Origin: Aestuariivita sp049276915
GTDB lineage: Bacteria; Pseudomonadota; Alphaproteobacteria; Rhodobacterales; Rhodobacteraceae
Reading direction: 5' to 3'
Assembly (NCBI RefSeq): GCF_049276915.1
Contig: NZ_JBASXK010000042.1
Coordinates: 1-33,376, forward strand
DNA: 33,376 nucleotides
The position numbers and the translations under genes were made by a program. Every line of letters begins with the position of its first letter. Positions within the stretch are counted from its first letter, which is position 1. The notes below the pieces were generated by a model, which was given only the letters and a program-made list of their open reading frames with translations, did no database searches and was not told the origin of the DNA. Positions 7,955 through 14,561 of this stretch are shown one piece after another.

Positions 7955-9148
7955 ATGACCACCACCCTCCAACGCCGCATCGGTCTGCCCTTGCTGACCG
8001 CCTATGGTGTGGGGGTTATGGTCGGTGCCGGGATCTACGTGCTGACCGGTGCCGCGGCTGGCGCTGCGGGCATATGGGCCCCGCTGGCCTTTCTTCTGGC
8101 CGCAGTGATCGCGGTGCCCTCGGCGCTGTCGTTTTCCGAACTCAGCGCCCGTATCCCCGAAGCCGCGGGCGACAGTTCCTATATCGAGGTCGGATTGAAC
8201 CTGCACTGGCTTGCGGTGATTGTCGGTGCAATCAACGTGGCCGCGGGTATCGTGGCCGGTGCCGCGGTGCTGCGCGGCGGTGTCGGATACCTGCTGTCCA
8301 TCGTGGACATGCCCTTCACCTGGACCGTGGTGGTCGCCGGAGCCGGGCTGACGGTGATCGCGCTGATCGGCGTGCTGGAAAGCCTGGTCTTTGCCGCCGT
8401 GCTGACGGTGATCGAAGTGACTGGTCTTGTGCTGGTGATCTGGGCCGGCTTTTCGGCGGCCCCGGTGGCGGACTGGTCGATGCCGTTGCCGCAGATCGAA
8501 TGGACCGGCCTGATTGCCGCCACGATTTTCGGATTTTTCGCCTTCATCGGCTTTGACGACATGGTCAACATGGCCGAAGAGGCGCGCGATCCCCAGCGCA
8601 CCGTGCCCCGCGCGATCCTGCTGGCCTTGCTGATCACCGCGCTGCTTTATGCGCTGGTATCGCTTGCGGCGGTGCGCGCGGTCCCCCGCGACATTCTGGC
8701 CGCGTCCGAGCAACCTCTGGCTCTGGTCTGGCAGTCAGGCATGGGCACCAGTGCCGTCTTCCTGTCCGCGATCGCCGTCGCGGCGGCCCTGAACGGTGTG
8801 CTGGCGCAGATCGTCATGGCCAGCCGTGTTCTTTATGGTCTGGCCAAACGCTCGCCGGCTCTTCTGGCGTTTCGCCGGACGTCACAGAGGTTCGGAACTC
8901 CGGTTCTGGGCACCGTCTTGGTCGGAGCTCTGATCATCGGCTCTGCGCTGATCCTGCCGGTCGCACTCCTTGCCGAGATCGCCACGATGGCCCTCCTGAT
9001 CGTGTTCGCCATCGTCAATATCTCGCTGATCGGCCTCAAACACGCCCAGCCACAGACGCCTTTCCGCATCCCCGGTTTCGTGCCCTGGCTGGGGGCGACG
9101 GCCTGTATCGGCACTTTCCTTGCCTCTCTTGCAGGAGGCATCGGATGA
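7955..9148 (+). CDS. APC family amino acid permease-like transporter
   Basis: A 397-residue polytopic membrane protein of the amino acid-polyamine-organocation superfamily. The first helix carries the unwound-helix signature VGAGIYVLTG (about residues 22-31), followed by further hydrophobic segments giving roughly 11-12 helices. The SYIEVGLN loop, FFAFIGFDDMVNMAEEARDPQRTVP and the SRVLYGLAKR region are typical of the family. It presumably imports an amino acid or amine; the substrate cannot be read out. It begins 4 bp after murC and its stop overlaps the next start by 4 bp, so it is embedded in the cell-wall operon. A supply role for L-Ala or D-amino acids is possible but is only positional inference. 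Confidence 0.85.
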   Translation: MTTTLQRRIGLPLLTAYGVGVMVGAGIYVLTGAAAGAAGIWAPLAFLLAAVIAVPSALSFSELSARIPEAAGDSSYIEVGLNLHWLAVIVGAINVAAGIVAGAAVLRGGVGYLLSIVDMPFTWTVVVAGAGLTVIALIGVLESLVFAAVLTVIEVTGLVLVIWAGFSAAPVADWSMPLPQIEWTGLIAATIFGFFAFIGFDDMVNMAEEARDPQRTVPRAILLALLITALLYALVSLAAVRAVPRDILAASEQPLALVWQSGMGTSAVFLSAIAVAAALNGVLAQIVMASRVLYGLAKRSPALLAFRRTSQRFGTPVLGTVLVGALIIGSALILPVALLAEIATMALLIVFAIVNISLIGLKHAQPQTPFRIPGFVPWLGATACIGTFLASLAGGIG

Positions 9149-9405
9149 GCCTGAGCCTGTCCATCGCCATCGCCGCCATTTGGGTCCTGGCCTCGACCTG
9201 CGTGGCCTTTCTGCCCATGCGCCGCCAATACCTGCCCGGGGGCACGTTGATGCTGTCGGCCCCGCTGGTGATCTTGTTCATCGGCTATCAGCACGGCTGG
9301 ATCTGGCTGGTGCCCGCATTTCTGGCCTTTGGGTCAATGTATCGAAACCCGTTGCGTTATTTCCTGAGAAAATGGCGTGGCCTTGAAGCCGAGAGGATCG
9401 AATGA
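9145..9405 (+). CDS. DUF2484 family small membrane protein, first copy
   Basis: An 86-residue protein with three predicted hydrophobic segments: near residues 3-22, 31-46 and 50-64. I recognise it as DUF2484, a small membrane family of Rhodobacterales typically found next to murB. It shares with the next gene the N-terminal pattern LAAIW/IAAIWVLA-x-x-x-A-LP, a central GYQ/TYQ-x-G-x-W-I segment, and a basic C-terminus with Tyr/Arg/Trp. Function is unknown. The start overlaps the permease stop and the stop overlaps the next start (ATGA), implying coupled translation. A role in precursor transport or division is conceivable but unsupported by motifs. Confidence 0.8.
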   Translation: MSLSLSIAIAAIWVLASTCVAFLPMRRQYLPGGTLMLSAPLVILFIGYQHGWIWLVPAFLAFGSMYRNPLRYFLRKWRGLEAERIE

Positions 9406-9659
9406 CCCTGTCCCTGATCCTTGCCGCCATCTGGGCGGTTCTTGCCAATGTGCTGGCCATGCTCCCCAGCAAGGACAATCACTGGAGACGCGCCTATATG
9501 CTGATCGCCCTCGGGGTTCCGATCCTGGGTTATGTCACCTATCAGAATGGCCCCTGGATCGGCTTGTTCGTCCTGCTGGCGGGCATGTCGATGCTGCGCT
9601 GGCCGGTGATCTATGCCGCGCGCTGGTTTGGCCGCACCTTTGGCGGGCGCGCGCAGTAG
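9402..9659 (+). CDS. DUF2484 family small membrane protein, second copy
   Basis: An 85-residue relative of the preceding gene, with hydrophobic segments near residues 2-19, 32-46 and 50-62. The common features are SLxLAAIWxxLAxxxAxLP at the N-terminus, YQNGPWIGL in the middle, and WPVIYAARWFGRTFGG at the end. The two copies have clearly diverged, so the duplication is not recent. It overlaps the upstream gene by 4 bp. A 36-bp gap follows before the third small membrane gene. Function unknown. Confidence 0.8.
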   Translation: MTLSLILAAIWAVLANVLAMLPSKDNHWRRAYMLIALGVPILGYVTYQNGPWIGLFVLLAGMSMLRWPVIYAARWFGRTFGGRAQ

Positions 9660-9695
9660 CTTCGCTTTCCCGTTTGGCCCTGATAAAGAAGCCAC

Positions 9696-9983
9696 ATGAC
9701 TATACTTGCTTATGTTCTGCCGCTGATCTGCATCGCGATCGGCTATTATCTGGGCTACAATCTGGCCCTGCGCGGTCGCTTGCGCCCGATCGGTATCCTG
9801 TTTCTGCTGGCCGCGGCGGGCTTCTGGCTGTGTATCCAGCTGTCCGAAAGCAATCAGGGCATGGGAGGCGTCGGCTATCAGGTCGTGGCGCTGATGATCA
9901 TTATGCCCGGGGCGGGGGGCCTCTTCATGGGTCTTGTCATCGGATGGGTGCGCCGCCGCCGCCACCTTCAGTCCCATGGCTGA
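9696..9983 (+). CDS. Small membrane protein upstream of murB, unknown function
   Basis: A 95-residue protein with three hydrophobic stretches: residues about 2-22, 32-47 and 62-85. It has an Arg-rich connection (RGRLRPIG) and a basic tail (RRRRH), suggesting inward-facing ends. I do not recognise a family. The ATG at 9696 is preceded by AAAGAAG (9686-9692), a usable ribosome-binding site. Its stop lies inside murB, overlapping it by 8 bp, so it is translated as part of the murB transcript. It is the third consecutive small membrane gene here, and the most likely reading is a lineage-specific membrane component of the cell-wall cluster. Confidence 0.7.
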   Translation: MTILAYVLPLICIAIGYYLGYNLALRGRLRPIGILFLLAAAGFWLCIQLSESNQGMGGVGYQVVALMIIMPGAGGLFMGLVIGWVRRRRHLQSHG

Positions 9984-10908
9984 GCGGATCCTGCCCGAAG
10001 TCCGGGGCCGCCTGACGCAGAACCGCGCGCTCAGCGATCTGACCTGGCTGCGCGTGGGTGGCCCGGCGGATTGGCTCTTTCAGCCGGCCGATATCGAGGA
10101 TCTTGCAGGTTTCCTGAGCGCGCTTGATCCGGGTGTTGCCGTCTTTCCCATGGGCGTCGGCTCGAACCTGATCGTGCGCGATGGCGGTTTGCGCGCGGTG
10201 GTGATCCGCCTCGGGCGCGGCTTCAACCAGATCGAGGTTTCCGGCGACACCCTCACCGCCGGGGCTGCAGCCCTCGATGCCCATGTGGCGCGACAGGCCG
10301 CCGATGCAGGGCTTGATCTGACGTTTCTGCGCACCATTCCCGGCTCGATCGGTGGCGCGGTGCGGATGAATGCGGGCTGTTATGGCAGCTATATGGCAGA
10401 TGTGTTCCAAAGCGCGCGCGCTGTCACCCGCTCGGGCGAGGTCTTGTCGCTGAGCGCAGAGGATCTCAACTTTCGCTATCGCCAGAGCGATCTGCCCGAC
10501 CAGGCGGTGATAACCGATGTCACCCTGCGCGCCCCGAAGGGCGATATGGCCGAACTGCATGCCCGCATGGCCGATCAACTGGCCAAACGCGACGCCACCC
10601 AGCCCACCCGGGACCGCAGCGCCGGATCGACGTTCCGAAATCCCGCCGGTTTCAGCTCGACCGGGCGCGCCGATGACATACACGACCTCAAGGCCTGGAA
10701 GGTGATCGAGGATGCCGGTCTGCGTGGGCACCGCATCGGAGGTGCCCAGATGAGCGAAAAACACGCCAATTTCATGATCAACACCGGTGATGCAACCGCC
10801 GCTGACCTTGAACGTCTTGGCGAGGATGTGCGAAAAAAGGTTTACGATTCCAGTGGGATCACGCTAGAGTGGGAAATCATGCGCGTCGGCGAACCGGCGG
10901 CTGAATAA
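9976..10908 (+). CDS. murB: UDP-N-acetylenolpyruvoylglucosamine reductase MurB
   Basis: MurB reduces UDP-GlcNAc-enolpyruvate to UDP-MurNAc with NADPH and FAD. The 310-residue protein has the FAD-binding PMGVGSNLIVRDGG (residues 58-71), RTIPGSIGGAVRMNAGCYG (119-137), the YRQS motif with likely catalytic Arg169, and GSTFRNP with the proton-donor Ser218. The C-terminal LEWEIMRVG (297-305) supplies the catalytic Glu. The short form lacking the extra E. coli loop (type II) fits alphaproteobacteria. The start at 9976 is chosen because 14 upstream codons would run deeper into the previous gene and are not MurB-like. Ddl follows after 93 bp. Confidence 0.95.
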   Translation: MAERILPEVRGRLTQNRALSDLTWLRVGGPADWLFQPADIEDLAGFLSALDPGVAVFPMGVGSNLIVRDGGLRAVVIRLGRGFNQIEVSGDTLTAGAAALDAHVARQAADAGLDLTFLRTIPGSIGGAVRMNAGCYGSYMADVFQSARAVTRSGEVLSLSAEDLNFRYRQSDLPDQAVITDVTLRAPKGDMAELHARMADQLAKRDATQPTRDRSAGSTFRNPAGFSSTGRADDIHDLKAWKVIEDAGLRGHRIGGAQMSEKHANFMINTGDATAADLERLGEDVRKKVYDSSGITLEWEIMRVGEPAAE

Positions 10909-10940
10909 ACACCCGGGCAGGGCGATAAACAGGCATATAA

Positions 10941-11000
10941 AAACCCGCCTCTGATCCGGATAACAAGGGCCGAAAAGGTCCGATGACATCGAGGCGGTTT
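10941..11000 (+). promoter_or_regulatory. Possible leader structure covering the ddl ribosome-binding site
   Basis: In the murB-ddl gap, CCGCCTC (10945-10951) is complementary to GAGGCGG (10991-10997), which contains the GAGG that serves the ddl GTG start at 11002. Adjacent AAA (10941-10943) can pair with TTT (10998-11000) across a one-base bulge. Folding would hide the ribosome-binding site. Chance pairing in GC-rich DNA cannot be excluded. Confidence 0.3.
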
Positions 11001-11001
11001 C

Positions 11002-11919
11002 GTGGGGCAGTTCAGCGGTATCCACAAGGTTGCAGTATTGATGGGTGGCCCATCAGCCGAGCGTGAGGTGTCACTCTCGACCGGAAAAGGCTGTGTCGCG
11101 GCGCTGCGCTCGGAAGGCTATGAGGTGGTCGAAGTCGACCCCGGTGCCGATGTGGTCAGCCGCCTGATGGCCGAAGAGCCCGATGTCGTCTTCAACGCGC
11201 TTCATGGCCGCTGGGGCGAAGATGGCTGCATCCAGGGCCTGCTGGAATGGATGGGCCTTCCCTATACGCATTCCGGTGTGCTGTCCTCGGCTCTGGCCAT
11301 GGACAAGCAACGCAGCAAGGACGTGTTTCGCGCCGTCGGCCTGCCGGTGGTGGACAGCGTTCTGGCCCCCCGTGATACGGTGCGCCAGCGCCATGTGATG
11401 GACCCACCCTATGTGGTCAAACCCAACAACGAGGGCTCATCCGTGGGCGTCTATCTCGTTCAGGAAGGTTCGAATGCACCGCCCGCCCTGTCCGATGACA
11501 TGCCCGAGACTGTCATGGTCGAAGCCTTTGCGCCCGGACGCGAAATGACCACCACCGTCATGGGCGATCGCGCCCTGACCGTCACCGATATCCTGACCGA
11601 TGGCTGGTATGATTACGACGCCAAGTACAAGGAAGGCGGATCGCGCCACGTGATCCCCGCCGATGTGCCCGCCGAGATCTTTGACGCCTGTTTGGACTAT
11701 GCGTTGCGCGCCCATGTGGCGCTGGGCTGTCGCGGTCTCAGCCGCACCGATTTCCGCTGGGACGAAAGCCGCGGCCTTGAGGGGCTGATCCTGCTGGAAA
11801 CCAACACGCAGCCGGGCATGACACCCACGTCGCTGTCCCCCGAACAGGCCCAGCATTGCGGGATCAGTTTCGGCCAACTCTGTCGCTGGATGGTGGAGGA
11901 CGCTTCATGCGACCGCTGA
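11002..11919 (+). CDS. ddl: D-alanine--D-alanine ligase Ddl
   Basis: Ddl joins two D-alanines with ATP; MurF then attaches the dipeptide to the stem peptide. The 305-residue ATP-grasp protein has the N-terminal MGGPSAEREVSLSTG, FNALHGRWGEDGCIQGLLE, the central YVVKPNNEGSSVGV, and the C-terminal metal/ATP site LLETNTQPGMTPTSLSPEQA. The start is a GTG: it is in frame, gives the right N-terminus, and has GAGG 7 bases upstream, whereas the ATG at 10983 is out of frame. The product is normal in length. Its stop lies 13 bp inside ftsQ, coupling ddl to division genes as in many dcw clusters. Confidence 0.95.
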   Translation: MGQFSGIHKVAVLMGGPSAEREVSLSTGKGCVAALRSEGYEVVEVDPGADVVSRLMAEEPDVVFNALHGRWGEDGCIQGLLEWMGLPYTHSGVLSSALAMDKQRSKDVFRAVGLPVVDSVLAPRDTVRQRHVMDPPYVVKPNNEGSSVGVYLVQEGSNAPPALSDDMPETVMVEAFAPGREMTTTVMGDRALTVTDILTDGWYDYDAKYKEGGSRHVIPADVPAEIFDACLDYALRAHVALGCRGLSRTDFRWDESRGLEGLILLETNTQPGMTPTSLSPEQAQHCGISFGQLCRWMVEDASCDR

Positions 11920-12785
11920 AAGACGACACCATGCGCGCCGATCCGGCCCCGTCGCGGCTGAACTATCGCATGCAGCGCTGGCTGCTCACACCCGGCGTGC
12001 GCCTGTTGCTGCGCGCGGGCATTCCCTTTGCGCTGGTGTTCGGCGCGGCCACCGGATACCTCGCGGACGAGGGGCGGCGCGACGCGGTCAACATGGCCTT
12101 TGTCGACATGCGCCATTCCATCGAGCAACGCCCGGAATTCATGGTGAACCTGATGGCTGTTGACGGGGCCGGCGACTCTGTCGCCAGCGACATCCGCGAG
12201 TTCGTTCCGATCGATTTTCCGGTCAGCTCTTTTGATCTTGATCTCGAAACCATCCGCCAGACCATCATCGGTCTTTACCCGGTCAAGGAGGCCAGCGTGC
12301 GCATCCGTCCCGGCGGCATCCTGCAGATCGACGTGATCGAGCGCGTGCCCGCTCTGGTCTGGCGCACCCGTGACTCGGTCGAGCTTCTGGACGAAACCGG
12401 CGCGCATGTCGGCTTTATCCAATCACGCGCCGAACGCCCGGACCTGCCGCTGATCGCGGGCGAGGGCGCGGATGAACATGTTCACGAGGCCACCCAGCTG
12501 TTTGCATCCGCCGCCCCCCTAGGCGACCGGCTGCGCGGATTGGTGCGCATCGGCGCGCGGCGCTGGGATGTCGTTCTTGACCGCGACCAGCGTATTCTTC
12601 TTCCTGTCAAGGATCCGGTGCAGGCGCTTGAGCGGGTCATCGCGCTCAGCGAAGCCGATGACATGCTTGAGCGGGACGTGACGGTGATCGACATGCGGCT
12701 CTCCCAGCGCCCGACCCTGCGGATGTCGGATGATGCTGTGAAGGAATGGTGGCAGATCCGCCAGATAAACGGGATCGGACAATGA
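11907..12785 (+). CDS. ftsQ: Cell division protein FtsQ
   Basis: FtsQ is a bitopic inner-membrane protein that recruits later divisome proteins through its periplasmic domain. The 292-residue product has a basic cytoplasmic N-terminus, one hydrophobic segment at about residues 34-52, a POTRA-like region at about 77-147 (with LETIRQTIIGLYPVKEASVRI), and a FtsQ beta domain containing RVPALVWR and LPLIAGEGA. Sequence identity in this family is low, so position between ddl and ftsA adds weight. The start at 11907 is chosen because GGAGGA at 11895-11900 lies 6 bases upstream; the open frame further upstream overlaps ddl. A 40-bp gap separates it from ftsA. Confidence 0.93.
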   Translation: MRPLKDDTMRADPAPSRLNYRMQRWLLTPGVRLLLRAGIPFALVFGAATGYLADEGRRDAVNMAFVDMRHSIEQRPEFMVNLMAVDGAGDSVASDIREFVPIDFPVSSFDLDLETIRQTIIGLYPVKEASVRIRPGGILQIDVIERVPALVWRTRDSVELLDETGAHVGFIQSRAERPDLPLIAGEGADEHVHEATQLFASAAPLGDRLRGLVRIGARRWDVVLDRDQRILLPVKDPVQALERVIALSEADDMLERDVTVIDMRLSQRPTLRMSDDAVKEWWQIRQINGIGQ

Positions 12786-12825
12786 TCCGGACAACGAACA
12801 AAAAGACCATGGGCAGACACAGACA

Positions 12826-14160
12826 ATGACAGATCTCTATACGTCCCAACGGGCCATGCGGCAGATGCGTAAACAGGCGTTGCAACGCGGTGTCGTGGCT
12901 ATTCTGGATGTGGGCAGCTCGAAAATCGTCTGCCTGGTTTTGCGATTTGACGGCACAAGCCGCCTTGCCGATGACGGTGAGATCGGCTCTCTGGCGGGGC
13001 AATCGGGTTTTCGCGTCGTCGGAGCCGCGACCACACGCTCACGCGGGGTGCAGTTCGGCGAAGTCACCGCCATGCAGGAAACCGAACGCGCCATTCGCAC
13101 CGCGCTGCAAGCGGCCCAGAAAATGGCCAGTATCCGCGTCGATCACGTGATCGCCTGTTTTTCCGGGGCCGAGCCGCGCTCTTATGGGCTGGATGCGCGT
13201 ATCGAAGTCGAGGATCAGGTCGTCAGCGAGCAGGACATCGCCCGCGTTCTGGCCGATTGCGAAGTGCCCGAATATGGCGCTGGCCGCGAAGTGCTGCATG
13301 CCCAACCAGTGAATTTCGCGCTCGATCATCGCTCGGGCCTGGCGGATCCGCGTGGGCAGATCGGCTCGGATCTGTCGGTGGACATGCATATGCTCACGGT
13401 GGATGCGACCGCCATCCAGAACCTCGTCTACTGCATCAAGCGCTGTGACCTCGAACTCGCCGGGATCGCGTCATCGGCCTATGTCTCGGGCATTGCCGCG
13501 CTGGTCGAAGACGAGCAGGAACTGGGCGCGGCCTGCATCGATCTGGGGGGTGGCTCGACGGGCGTGTCGATCTTCATGAAGAAACACATGATCTATGCGG
13601 ATTGCGTCCGTATGGGCGGCGATCACATCACCAGCGACATTTCCATGGGGCTGGGCGTGCCCATGTCCAAGGCCGAATGGATCAAGACCATGCATGGCGG
13701 CGTGCATGCCACCGGCATGGATGATCGCGAGATGATCGAGATCGGCGGAGAGACCGGTGATTGGGAACATGATCGCCGCACCGCTAGCCGGGCCGAACTG
13801 ATCGGCATCATGCGTCCGCGTGTCGAAGAGATCCTCGAAGAGGTCCGCGTGCGGCTGGATGCGGCCGGTTTCGACCATATGCCCTCGCAACAGATCGTTC
13901 TGACCGGAGGCGGAAGCCAGTTGCCGGGTCTGGATATGCTGGCCTCGCGCATCCTGGGGCAACAGGTGCGTCTGGGCCGCCCCCTGCGCGTGCACGGCCT
14001 GCCGCAAGCGGCGACGGGTCCGGGGTTTGCCTCGGCGGTTGGCCTCAGCCTCTTTGCCGCCTGTCCGCAGGACGAATGGTGGGATTTCGAAATGCCGGTG
14101 GATCGCTATCCCGCCCGCAGCTTCAAGCGCGCGGTGAAATGGTTCAAGGATAATTGGTGA
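12826..14160 (+). CDS. ftsA: Cell division protein FtsA
   Basis: FtsA is an actin-like ATPase that tethers FtsZ to the membrane and signals to the septal synthases. The 444-residue protein has the phosphate-1 motif VVAILDVGSSKIVCLV, the phosphate-2 motif ACIDLGGGSTGVSIF, and the adenosine motif VLTGGGSQLPGL. The SHS2/1C region follows the first strands, and the C-terminus ends in SFKRAVKWFKDNW, an amphipathic helix of the membrane-targeting type. The ATG at 12826 has only a weak upstream GGGCAG. The first 20 residues (rich in Gln, Arg, Met) form a typical alphaproteobacterial extension. FtsZ is next, but after an unusually long non-coding gap. Confidence 0.96.
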   Translation: MTDLYTSQRAMRQMRKQALQRGVVAILDVGSSKIVCLVLRFDGTSRLADDGEIGSLAGQSGFRVVGAATTRSRGVQFGEVTAMQETERAIRTALQAAQKMASIRVDHVIACFSGAEPRSYGLDARIEVEDQVVSEQDIARVLADCEVPEYGAGREVLHAQPVNFALDHRSGLADPRGQIGSDLSVDMHMLTVDATAIQNLVYCIKRCDLELAGIASSAYVSGIAALVEDEQELGAACIDLGGGSTGVSIFMKKHMIYADCVRMGGDHITSDISMGLGVPMSKAEWIKTMHGGVHATGMDDREMIEIGGETGDWEHDRRTASRAELIGIMRPRVEEILEEVRVRLDAAGFDHMPSQQIVLTGGGSQLPGLDMLASRILGQQVRLGRPLRVHGLPQAATGPGFASAVGLSLFAACPQDEWWDFEMPVDRYPARSFKRAVKWFKDNW

Positions 14161-14258
14161 ACCGGGCGCTGGGGGGCCGCGTCGCGATCCGTATTTTGAG
14201 CAAGAAGAAGCAGGCAGCGCGTTTTAGCGGATGACGCAGGGCGCCTGTGTATGGTAGG

Positions 14259-14267
14259 TTATCCACA
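14259..14267 (+). promoter_or_regulatory. Perfect DnaA box upstream of ftsZ
   Basis: TTATCCACA matches the strong DnaA-box consensus TTATNCACA at all positions. It lies about 295 bp before the ftsZ start. A single box suggests transcriptional control rather than a replication origin; no cluster of boxes or AT-rich unwinding element is seen here. Confidence 0.6.
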
Positions 14268-14331
14268 AGGGGCCAAGACCCTACGGGCGGGCGAGCAGTC
14301 TTCCCAGAATGACCTGTGATTCTCTGAACGC

Positions 14332-14349
14332 CATTGGTGCGCGCCAATG
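14332..14349. promoter_or_regulatory. 18-bp palindrome in the ftsZ control region
   Basis: CATTGGTGCGCGCCAATG has perfect CATTGG/CCAATG arms around a GC-rich core that is symmetrical apart from one T/G pair. This looks like a binding site for a dimeric regulator. The GANTC site at 14318-14322 lies just upstream. No known regulator motif is recognised. Confidence 0.45.
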
Positions 14350-14561
14350 CGCTCCGTCTATATATGCGCATCAGCCTGCCGGAACTGGCAAGATTTTGCT
14401 GATATATGGAGATGGAGGGGGTTCAGACCCCAAATCCCCTATATTTTGCGGCATTTTCACGTTTTTTGCGTGACGCCCGTGTGACGTCGGGCTAGGGTTA
14501 TGGTGGATAGGCAAGAATAAACCCCGCCGCAGTGCGGGCAGCAGAACAGGCGGAACGTTCC

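Larger units (their letters stand above)
14161..14561 (+). promoter_or_regulatory. 401-bp ftsA-ftsZ intergenic control region
   Basis: No reading frame with protein character fills this gap, so ftsZ probably has its own promoters. Seen directly: TTATCCACA at 14259-14267, identical to the DnaA-box consensus; a GANTC site (GATTC) at 14318-14322, the recognition sequence of alphaproteobacterial CcrM methylase; an 18-bp near-perfect palindrome at 14332-14349; and small hairpins GGGG-N6-CCCC (14418-14431) and CCCGC-N6-GCGGG (14523-14538) near the start of ftsZ. A possible -10 (TAGGGT, 14493-14498) with a TGACGC 16 bp upstream is only a guess. In Caulobacter, ftsZ is under CtrA, DnaA and CcrM/GcrA control, so DnaA and methylation sites here are plausible. 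Confidence 0.55.

Noticed and set aside
14161..14561. Replication origin near ftsZ because of the DnaA box
   Set aside because: Only one box is present, with no box cluster, AT-rich unwinding element or neighbouring dnaA/parAB genes.
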